Shown: positions 17,457-25,144 of the stretch, one piece after another
How the letters are laid out: the number at the start of each line of letters is the position of its first letter
Numbering within the stretch: position 1 is the stretch's first letter
From: CAZIBG01 sp964536985
Lineage (GTDB): Bacteria > Patescibacteriota > Saccharimonadia > Saccharimonadales > AWTP1-31
DNA: 64,000 bases
Reading direction: 5' to 3'
NCBI GenBank assembly: GCA_964536985.1
Contig: CAZIBG010000003.1
Location: 30,067 to 94,066 of the forward strand
Position numbers and translations under genes: made by a program
The notes under the pieces: model-generated
Databases searched by the model: none
Seen by the model: the letters and a program-made list of their open reading frames with translations, nothing else
Told to the model about the DNA's origin: nothing

Positions 17457-18561
17457 ACGAAAGATCCAACTCCTTAAAAACATCGTAAACGTTATCAACT
17501 TTACCACCCATTATACATATATAATTTTTAATCCCGCCATGGTTATCCTTATAAAGTATCGGCCTACTATCGTCTCCTTCACTCTGGGGAAGGACTGTCT
17601 TTATCTCCCATATTGACTCTCCCGTATAAATGACCTCCTTTCCGAGGATTGGCATGTACCTTTTTAAGTCAGCGCTCATCTGCGGAAAATGTGTTATCTT
17701 TTCTATTTCGTTCAAGTATCTATGCGAGTCTTTTACGTCTATTCCGTCGTCTTTCCATTCGCTATGAGGCGTATACCGAACGTGTGAAAGTGTGTATAAA
17801 CCTTTATCGGGAAAAGGCATCAACGAGAAGAATGGTCCACACATTACGGTTATAGCCTTATCCTGCAAGAACTTAGGCACCTTGACGAGACACATCTCGG
17901 TCAACTCATGCTTCAGTGGTATTATCGGTAAGCGCGAATTCTTGTTAACGCTATTTATTGAAGAGTAGGTTGTATTCAATACGTATTCTGCATCGTATTC
18001 TCCTAAGTCTGTCGTTATCGTAATAACTCCATCGGTGGCATGGATTTTGTGTACCGTTTCCTTAAGTTTAATTGATACGTTAGCTTTCTTAAGTGTTTTA
18101 AGTAAGATGTCCTTGATTTTTCTAGAATTGAACGCGAACTCCTCCACTTCGAACACCTGTTCGATGAGTCTTGGATCAAACATCTTCATAGCTTCTTTAT
18201 CTTTAACAATCTTCGCATCAATTCGCTCAAAGAATCTTTGAAACTGGTTTGCAGATACTTTAGAGAAACTGGTCGCTACAGCATAATTTTTAGTAAAATT
18301 ATTAACAATTGCCTCTTTAAATTCTTCTGAAAAGACTGGCATATTCACTCGAGAGCGTAGTGCGGTCAGTACACTACGGGGATAGTGATAGCCATTATGA
18401 ACGCGGGCTTGGTTATTGTACGAAGCCCTTTGAAGAACATCGCCCTCTTTTTCTATAATTAGTATACTTTTTTGATTGAGTTCTTCGTAAAGATACTGGG
18501 CAATTCTAAGTCCATAGAATCCACCACCAATAATTATTGTGTCATATTTTTTATTAGACAT
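17443..18561 (-). CDS. FAD-dependent oxidoreductase (DAO-like)
   Basis: A 372-residue flavoprotein. The N-terminal FAD-binding motif is YDTIIIGGGFYGLRIAQYL, with SILIIEKE binding the adenosine ribose. RASYNNQARVHNGYHYPRS follows. A second nucleotide-binding strand is near AEYVLNTTYSS, and the C-terminal FAD loop is YICIMGGKVDNVYDVF. The plan is that of the D-amino-acid-oxidase/glycine-oxidase superfamily. Between glycosyltransferases, it could oxidise a sugar, but no substrate can be read from sequence. It is 4 nt from the upstream membrane protein and overlaps the next gene. Confidence 0.75.
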   Translation of the reverse strand: MSNKKYDTIIIGGGFYGLRIAQYLYEELNQKSILIIEKEGDVLQRASYNNQARVHNGYHYPRSVLTALRSRVNMPVFSEEFKEAIVNNFTKNYAVATSFSKVSANQFQRFFERIDAKIVKDKEAMKMFDPRLIEQVFEVEEFAFNSRKIKDILLKTLKKANVSIKLKETVHKIHATDGVITITTDLGEYDAEYVLNTTYSSINSVNKNSRLPIIPLKHELTEMCLVKVPKFLQDKAITVMCGPFFSLMPFPDKGLYTLSHVRYTPHSEWKDDGIDVKDSHRYLNEIEKITHFPQMSADLKRYMPILGKEVIYTGESIWEIKTVLPQSEGDDSRPILYKDNHGGIKNYICIMGGKVDNVYDVFKELDLSYEKK

Positions 18562-18565
18562 TATT

Positions 18566-19921
18566 TTATCTACGAATAGCTCTACGAATAATCTTGTGGA
18601 AATAGATGCTCAAAATCATGTAACCAAAAATGGCAAAAGGAAGATAAAGCAAGATACCGTTTATGTGAGCATGAACTAATGAATGCGATCTAGCCAATAC
18701 TAGCCAACTCAAAAAGCCAATAAATCCGATGGCGCACGAGACATATAACGCTTCTATCTGCCGGATGCGTTTCTTGGCAAAAAGTGATCCCCTTTTAAGG
18801 CAAATAATACTGAGAACAATTGCGAACATTGTCACAGAATATATGAGTGTAGAGAAAGGCTGAGTTAAACCAACCGGAAGCCTAAATACTGGGAGTAAGG
18901 CGTAGTTTAATATAGCAACAGAATTAGACCAAAGTTCAGAACTACTCCTGGATTTATCATCAAGATCTACATAATAGTCACCTAGCTCGTACACATCTGG
19001 CGCCATATGTTTTAAGTTTCCGTACGGAAAGATCAGATAGCTCGCTGAGGCAGTGCTACGCTCTACTGCCCTAGATTTAATAATCCCTACTGACTTACTT
19101 ATGGAACCAGTGCTGCCTTGCAGTGCTGCAATATGCACCCCTAAGGCACTCGAAAAAGCTACGAGAGTTACAGCAAACACTTTTGCAAATTCCTTAATGT
19201 AATCATTTAACTGCTTATTCTCCATGTATAAGAAATATCCGACGGCCGCAGCAATCATAATAGTAATAGAGGTGACGTACTCGTAGCCATTCAAGAATCT
19301 TAGGAACAACAGAACACCCAGGGTAATACTGTAAGTAACCTGATATTTCTTTTTGGTTTTATATCTATAGAAAAATAACGTGAATATGAGCGGAAGGAAC
19401 ATAAGTGGCAATGCCCAGTATAAATTCCTGGCGAAACTGACTAACATGGGTGAGAGCGCCAGTAATAAAGATACAATAATGCTTTCCGGTCTTCCAATAC
19501 GCAACTTAACCCACAGGACTAGAAGAGAAAGTGTAACCGAAGATGCTAGAGCGGTCATTAACTGTGCAATCAGAATAAATGATTTCGGCGAAACATCACT
19601 TATCTTAGACAGTACCTTATAAAGTAGCGTATAGCTTCTTCCCTGCAGGCCGAATTGCGAACTATATGGTTCAAGATTTTTTTTCACACAGCTTTTTTCG
19701 GCATCCGTGGTCGCAGGGGCTTTTACGTAACCCAGAAGCTGCCCAGAAAATAGCGATCCTTTACATACAATCTGGTTAGAGACAAGTGACTCTGAATCCT
19801 TAAAATTAAGCGTAAACTCGTCCGTAGTGACAACGCCAAAGACATTAAAAGTAAATGCAAAAAATAAGAAAACCGTTACGCCAAATATAAAAATTCTGTT
19901 CTTCTTTAGTAGATCAATCAT
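18566..19921 (-). CDS. Multi-pass membrane protein, GT-C-like
   Basis: 451 residues from ATG 19921 (a GTG two codons earlier is possible). An N-terminal helix (FIFGVTVFLFFAFTFNVFGVV) is followed by an outer loop with a DEFTLNF segment, as in GT39/ArnT-like enzymes where acidic residues follow helix 1. About ten more helices follow, ending with a basic tail (HKIIRRAIRR). Such proteins use polyprenyl-linked sugars as donors. Family membership is tentative. TATAAT (19930-19935) lies 8 nt before the ATG, with no Shine-Dalgarno. It heads the leftward group that includes the flavoprotein and two glycosyltransferases. Confidence 0.55.
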   Translation of the reverse strand: MIDLLKKNRIFIFGVTVFLFFAFTFNVFGVVTTDEFTLNFKDSESLVSNQIVCKGSLFSGQLLGYVKAPATTDAEKSCVKKNLEPYSSQFGLQGRSYTLLYKVLSKISDVSPKSFILIAQLMTALASSVTLSLLVLWVKLRIGRPESIIVSLLLALSPMLVSFARNLYWALPLMFLPLIFTLFFYRYKTKKKYQVTYSITLGVLLFLRFLNGYEYVTSITIMIAAAVGYFLYMENKQLNDYIKEFAKVFAVTLVAFSSALGVHIAALQGSTGSISKSVGIIKSRAVERSTASASYLIFPYGNLKHMAPDVYELGDYYVDLDDKSRSSSELWSNSVAILNYALLPVFRLPVGLTQPFSTLIYSVTMFAIVLSIICLKRGSLFAKKRIRQIEALYVSCAIGFIGFLSWLVLARSHSLVHAHINGILLYLPFAIFGYMILSIYFHKIIRRAIRR

Positions 19922-20021
19922 ATTCACAAATTATACTTTAGGTTTGCAATATTAGACAGTATCTGACACTTTATAGTACCTTGACTAATGACATTAATCA
20001 TAAACGGCAAGACAGAAATTA

Positions 20022-20030
20022 TGTTATAAT
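20022..20030 (+). promoter_or_regulatory. Extended -10 promoter for the surface-protein pair
   Basis: TGTTATAAT, an extended -10 element (TG-N-TATAAT), 28 nt before the ATG at 20059. No -35 box is obvious, as is usual for extended -10 promoters. Confidence 0.5.
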
Positions 20031-20058
20031 TATACTTATGTTTAGAACGTAGACATTC

Positions 20059-20634
20059 ATGCATATGCAGTATAAAAAGACACCAAAAGCCAATCTAAAA
20101 GCTCCTAATACTCGACTAAAATATACGGTCGCTATAGTCGTTGCTATTGTATGTGGTTTTGTAGCAATAACGTCAATTAAAGACAAACTCTCCGACAGTA
20201 CAACTCCCCCCTCAACGGAAACAGTTCGATACAACCCACCAACTGATGAAGAACGCGGTGCAGCCGATAGTCAAAAAGATTCCAACATAGAAAGGGAAAA
20301 AATCGATAAAGCTCCCTCCAGCACGATTTCTGATGAAATAATAATTTCCGATGCAAGCCAGTACGATAGAACTATCGAAATCAGATCATTCATATCTACA
20401 ATATATAAAGATGGAACCTGTACTTTTACCATCAAGAAAAATAACCTTGTGGTCTCTGAAAGTTCTGTTGCATCGAGGGATGCAAAGGTAGTTGTATGCA
20501 GTAATCCTTTAATCGATCGATCGAAATTCAGTGAACCAGGAGAATGGGAATTAACAATAGCATATCGGTCAAGTGACCTATCAAGTACTGCTCAATCTAA
20601 ACCAGTAAAGTTAACAATTAAATCCGATGAATAG
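20059..20634 (+). CDS. Membrane-anchored protein with an Ig-like outer domain
   Basis: A 191-residue protein not recognised by name. A basic N-terminus and one helix (about 24-42, YTVAIVVAIVCGFVAITSI) are followed by a polar, charged linker (to about 95) and a beta-rich domain with CTFTIKKNNLVVSES and a second Cys in KVVVCSNP, which may form a disulphide. The end GEWELTIAYRSSD fits an Ig-like strand pair. It overlaps the repeat surface protein by 8 nt, so the two should be made together. The gene may supply a small partner or anchor for it (inference). Confidence 0.6.
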   Translation: MHMQYKKTPKANLKAPNTRLKYTVAIVVAIVCGFVAITSIKDKLSDSTTPPSTETVRYNPPTDEERGAADSQKDSNIEREKIDKAPSSTISDEIIISDASQYDRTIEIRSFISTIYKDGTCTFTIKKNNLVVSESSVASRDAKVVVCSNPLIDRSKFSEPGEWELTIAYRSSDLSSTAQSKPVKLTIKSDE

Positions 20635-22800
20635 TATTTTTAATCTAGTATCCCTTGTTTCAAAAAAGAGCATAGCATTTGTCTTGCTTATGATCCTCGC
20701 TTTTATCTCAATTAATACCGTTCATTTTGGTACCGCCAACGCTCTAAGTGGTGCTGATTTCAACCCTGAGAGAATAATTGACGATGGAATATTTTACGAC
20801 AGTAACTCTATGACAGCTAGCCAAATCCAACAGTTTCTTCAGGCAAAGGTACCCAACTGCGACACATCTGGAAGCACAATGAGAAACTCTACTCAGACAA
20901 GAGCACAATGGGCAGTAGCAACTGGGAATCCACAGCCTCCCTATGTCTGTCTTGTTAACTACACTCAAAGCGTACCAACTGTTACTAATAATTCGAGCGA
21001 CCTTTGTTCCGGCTCAATTAATGGGGGCGTCAAAACATCAGCTCAAATAATTAAAGAGGTGTCTGTTGCGTGTAGCATTAACCCGAAAGTTCTACTTGTC
21101 CTCCTACAGAAGGAGCAATCGTTAGTTACTGATGATTGGCCTTGGCCTTTGCAATATAGAAGTGCTACAGGTTATGGATGTCCTGACACAGCACCATGTG
21201 ACTCAGAATTTTACGGATTTTTTAACCAAGTCTATCAAGCCGCAAAAGGCTATAGACGTTACAAATCCAATCCGAATAACTACAACTATCGAGCAGGTCG
21301 CACTAATACCATTCTCTATCATCCAAATTCTGCATGCGGCACATCACAGGTATATTTACAGAATCAGGCTACTGCCGGTCTGTATATCTATACTCCTTAT
21401 CGACCTAACGCAGCGGCATTGGCCAATCTGTACGGAACAGGAGATTCTTGTAGCGCTTATGGTAACAGAAATTTCTGGCGAATTTTCAACGATTGGTTTG
21501 GGTCAACGTATGGTGGCAACCCAACCTCTAGCAGCTTGTACATTACGTCTCCAATAACGACAAGCCCCTCAACTCCTGCTACGGGTGAGTATGTTGATGT
21601 AAGCTATAACGTCAGAAACAATTCCAATGTATCGATCACGTTCCAAAACTCTGTATTACAGTGCAGACGAAATACTATCGGTAATTGTGATTCAGACTGG
21701 AGCTCTTCGATTACATTTGCTCCAGGAGAAACTAAGACTTTTACATACCGGATATTGGCCGGGGGCGGCTCACATGAGATAACGCCCTACTTCTATCAAG
21801 CAGGTATATGGTATAGGTTTGGTGTAGATTCTGTGTACGACAACAGTGCTAGATTTACCGTGCCAGACATGCGGCTCACCTCCCCAATTAGTCTGTCACC
21901 ATCCAACCCCATACCAGGGCAAACTACTACGGTGAGTTTTACGGCAAAGAACTTCGGGGATAAACCGGCAATATTCCAAAACTCAATACTGCAATGCCGA
22001 GTCAACACTGCTACCAACTGTGACGGTAGTTACAGAGGAAGTACTACTATCCCCGTGGGTGAATCAAGAACGTTCACAGAGGATATCGTAGCGGTTGCGG
22101 GAAACTACGTCTTCACGCCATATTTTCTCCAGAACAATACTTGGTACAAGTACGGTGTGTATCAGGGTGTTAACAGCTTAACGCTCGCCGTGCCAGACAT
22201 GCGGCTCACCTCCCCAATTAGTCTGTCACCATCCAACCCCATACCAGGGCNNNNNNNNNNNNNNNNNNNNNNNNNNNNNNNNNNNNNNNNNNNNNNNNNN
22301 NNNNNNNNNNNNNNNNNNNNNNNNNNNNNNNNNNNNNNNNNNNNNNNNNNGGAAACTACGTCTTCACGCCATATTTTCTCCAGAACAATACTTGGTACAA
22401 GTACGCTCCTGGTACCGCTTCGAGCAATACCGCCGGACTCGCTGTGCCAGCATATGTCGCCGACATGCGGCTCACCTCCCCAATTAGTCTGTCACCATCC
22501 AACCCCATACCAGGGCAAACTACTACGGTGAGTTTTACGGCAAAGAACTTCGGGGATAAACCGGCAATATTCCAAAACTCAATACTGCAATGCCGAGTCA
22601 ACACTGCTACCAACTGTGACGGTAGTTACAGAGGAAGTACTACTATCCCCGTGGGTGAATCAAGAACGTTCACAGAGGATATCGTAGCGGTTGCGGGAAA
22701 CTACGTCTTCACGCCATATTTTCTCCAGAACAATACTTGGTACAAGTACGCTCCTGGTACCGCTTCGAGCAATACGATTAGTTATAGTGTTTACCGATAA
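20627..22800 (+). CDS. Secreted lysozyme-like protein with near-identical tandem Ig-like repeats (gap inside)
   Basis: A signal peptide (to about residue 40, ending TANALSG) is followed by a domain of about 260 residues with DGIFYDSNSMTASQIQQFL, INPKVLLVLLQKEQSLV and YGFFNQVYQAAKGYRRYK. I recall this plan from secreted Actinobacteria and Saccharibacteria proteins; the QKEQS region looks like a lysozyme-type catalytic Glu site (inference). Four Ig-like repeats of about 110 residues follow, each with one LQCR-N-CD cysteine pair; three are almost identical in DNA. The N gap breaks the frame only in appearance: a single missing repeat interior of 179 bp restores one frame to the stop at 22800. 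A surface-binding or wall-cutting role is likely. Confidence 0.75.
21529..22788 (+). repeat. Tandem 330-bp repeats encoding Ig-like domains
   Basis: A diverged first copy (about 21529-21867) is followed by a copy starting at 21868, one starting at 22198 (exactly 330 bp later), and one starting at 22464. From GCGGCTCACC to GTACAAGTACG the last three copies look identical base for base where sequence exists. The copies differ in their linker, which reads GVYQGVNSL or APGTASSN. This implies recent duplication or gene conversion. Confidence 0.9.
22251..22350. other. Assembly gap in tandem repeats
   Basis: 100 N. The left flank ends at CCAGGGC and the right flank begins at GGAAACTAC. In the intact copy these points are 179 bp apart (21921-22099). 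Filling with 179 bp (or that plus whole repeats) keeps the gene in frame, while 100 bp does not. The true gap is thus most likely 179 bp or longer. Confidence 0.8.
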
Positions 22801-22818
22801 TTATCTAATCTCTTATTA

Positions 22819-24270
22819 TTAGTGATTGGCCGGTTTGTAGGTGGAGATCATTTCCTGTAATTGGCTACGCAAGAATTCACTATTTAGTCCTTCGTCCTCG
22901 ATAGATTCAATCAGCAAGTTGTAGTTATTTAGAAATGCCAGGGTATCAAATCTCATATAGTTCTGGGTTCTATATATTTTTTTAACTGATGTAGAGGAAG
23001 TTTCTTCTTCTTTCACAAGCACCTCTTCGTACAGCTTCTCTCCAGGACGAAGGCCGATGATATTTATCTTAATATCAATTTCTGGTACGTAGCCCTGCAA
23101 AGTAATTAGTAGCTTAGCCAAATCGTAAATCTTTATCGACTCACCCATGTCTAATACAAACAGGTCGTTATTTTTTCCCATAATCCATGACTGCAGAATA
23201 AGATGTACAGCTTCTGGGATAGTCATAAAGAAACGTGTAATATCTTTGTGTGTGACCTTTAGGGGTCCGCCCATTTCAATTTGTTTTTCGAATATCGGCA
23301 AGACGCTGCCGTTGCTATTTATGACATTACCAAAGCGCACCGCACAAAATACCGTATCGTTTTGGCTTTGCGAAAGGATGTGAATCATCTTTTCGGCTGC
23401 TCGCTTAGTAGCACCCATGATATTTGTCGGATTAACTGCTTTATCGCTTGATACTAAGACAAATTTCTGGACCTTATGCTTAATCGCGATCTCGGCTACA
23501 TTCTTTGTGCCCATTATATTGTTTCTAATGGCCTCTGCCGGGTTAGATTCCATAAGTGGAACATGCTTATAGGCAGCGGCATGAAAGATAGTAGAAGGCT
23601 TGTGAACAGAAACAACAAGGCTTAGTTTTTTACGATCTTTTATATCTCCAATAATAAATTCAAAGTTGCCCTTAGGGTATGCTTCTAAAAGCTGGTTACT
23701 AAGCTCGAACATGCCATTTTCCCACCAGTCATAAAAGATGACTTTCTTTGCACCGTAGGCACTAATCTGACGGCTCAATTCAGAACCTATGGAGCCAGCT
23801 GCACCGGTAATCATGATCACTTGGTTTTCAGCGAACTTTCCGATCTCGTCTTGGTCGGACTTGAGGATCTCTCCTCCCAGTAAGTCTTCTGCACGTACTC
23901 GGCGGATAAACTTGAGGTAGCCTTTGTCGAAGTCTTGCATCAGTACTTCCGACAGGCGTGGAAGGATCTTGTAGACAATCTTTAAGCCTGCGGTTTGCTC
24001 AACGATATCGCGGATAACGCGGCCACGCTCAGATGGAATAGTTATGAAAATCTCATCAGCTTTTGTATCAACGATCATGTTGCGCAAGTCAGAAACCTGG
24101 CCTAAAACCCTAAAACCAGTAATGGTCTTACCTTGCTTTTTAATGTCGTCGTCAACAAATCCAATTATTTCAAAAGCTGATTCCTGGTCTTGATTAATTT
24201 CATCGGCAATAAGCTCCCCGGCCTTACCGGCACCTACAATAATGATCTTAATTTTACTATCTAGTGGCAT
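22819..24270 (-). CDS. Soluble CapD/PglF-type NDP-sugar 4,6-dehydratase
   Basis: A 483-residue protein with two Rossmann modules: an N-terminal CoA-binding-like one (KIIIVGAGKAGELIADEI) and a C-terminal dehydratase of the polysaccharide_biosynth family: MITGAAGSIGSELSRQI, HAAAYKHVPLMESNPAEA, and the active-site region VLVSSDKAVNPTNIMGATKR. Here the SDKA and MGATK positions correspond to those of UDP-GlcNAc 4,6-dehydratases (FlaA1/PglF/WbpM). The four N-terminal helices usual in CapD/PglF are absent, so it is cytoplasmic. It should make a UDP-4-keto-6-deoxy sugar. It overlaps the upstream epimerase by 14 nt and is the last gene of the exporter operon. Confidence 0.85.
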   Translation of the reverse strand: MPLDSKIKIIIVGAGKAGELIADEINQDQESAFEIIGFVDDDIKKQGKTITGFRVLGQVSDLRNMIVDTKADEIFITIPSERGRVIRDIVEQTAGLKIVYKILPRLSEVLMQDFDKGYLKFIRRVRAEDLLGGEILKSDQDEIGKFAENQVIMITGAAGSIGSELSRQISAYGAKKVIFYDWWENGMFELSNQLLEAYPKGNFEFIIGDIKDRKKLSLVVSVHKPSTIFHAAAYKHVPLMESNPAEAIRNNIMGTKNVAEIAIKHKVQKFVLVSSDKAVNPTNIMGATKRAAEKMIHILSQSQNDTVFCAVRFGNVINSNGSVLPIFEKQIEMGGPLKVTHKDITRFFMTIPEAVHLILQSWIMGKNNDLFVLDMGESIKIYDLAKLLITLQGYVPEIDIKINIIGLRPGEKLYEEVLVKEEETSSTSVKKIYRTQNYMRFDTLAFLNNYNLLIESIEDEGLNSEFLRSQLQEMISTYKPANH

Positions 24271-25144
24271 CGATAATCTCCTTAATTACGTCAGTTAGTG
24301 GATGCTTGGGATGCCATTCAAATTCGTCACTGATTCGACGAATATCTGCCTGAATTGCAACAAGTTGCTCTGGCTTATCAGAAGTTTGGACCACATCTGG
24401 GATTGTTTCAAGACCGATTTCCCGAATAACCGCATCTATTAAATCTTTATTAGAGGTGGCCTTGCCTGATCCAATGTTGTAGATATTGTCCTTGGGTGTA
24501 TCTTCAGCCAATTTCTTTAATGCTTCGGCCACATCTTTTACAGCTATGTAATCCCTCTTAGAATCAAGTCGGCTAACTTCGAGTGTTTTTCGAAAGCCAT
24601 TCTTGCAGTCCCTAACCTGCTGAATAATCTGTGGAATCAAAAAACGCTCGTGCATTCCCTTGCCAATTGGATTAAATATACGTGCAACAATAACAGGGAT
24701 GCCAAACTTCTGGCCAAGCTCCAATGATCGCTTTTCTTCGTTAAGCTTGCTTAGGCCATAGCCATGTTTGGCGCGCTGCAGCGTAGTCTCAGAAACAGGA
24801 ACATCTTCTGGCTGGACAAAGCCATAGGTACCAGCTGAGCCGCAAATTATTACTTTGGGATTACTGCCCGATGATTGATGCACGGCATTTAAAATGTTTT
24901 CTGAAAATACTACATTCATATTAGCGGCATCGGTATTTGCAACAATGCCAGCACAATTAACAATAACGTCCGGGTGAACCTTGTCCATGACAGCCAGTAC
25001 ACTAGCCCGATCGGAAAGATCAACATTAAAACTATGGTCGCTAATCTGGCCATTCCTAGTCGCAGTATACACAATGTGGGCCTTAAGTATGACGACCAAA
25101 TGGCTGCCAATAAAGCCATCGGCTCCAAATATAAGCATCTTCAC
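24257..25144 (-). CDS. NDP-sugar reductase/epimerase (SDR family)
   Basis: A 295-residue extended short-chain reductase. MKMLIFGADGFIGSHLV is the NAD(P) site, DVIVNCAGIVANTDAANM and ICGSAGTYGFVQPEDVPVSE follow, and the catalytic YGLSK is complete. ARIFNPIGKGMHERFLIPQI and NIGSGKATSNKDLIDAVI complete a layout like GDP-6-deoxy-lyxo-4-hexulose reductase (Rmd) or similar 4-keto sugar reductases. Its neighbour makes a 4-keto-6-deoxy sugar, so it may reduce or change that product. Its stop and start meet the neighbours within 1-14 nt. Exact substrate is inference. Confidence 0.8.
   Translation of the reverse strand: MKMLIFGADGFIGSHLVVILKAHIVYTATRNGQISDHSFNVDLSDRASVLAVMDKVHPDVIVNCAGIVANTDAANMNVVFSENILNAVHQSSGSNPKVIICGSAGTYGFVQPEDVPVSETTLQRAKHGYGLSKLNEEKRSLELGQKFGIPVIVARIFNPIGKGMHERFLIPQIIQQVRDCKNGFRKTLEVSRLDSKRDYIAVKDVAEALKKLAEDTPKDNIYNIGSGKATSNKDLIDAVIREIGLETIPDVVQTSDKPEQLVAIQADIRRISDEFEWHPKHPLTDVIKEIIDATR

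Noticed and set aside
22444..22800. Separate small gene after the repeat gap
   Set aside because: It is the continuation of the repeat protein; only the gap length breaks the frame.
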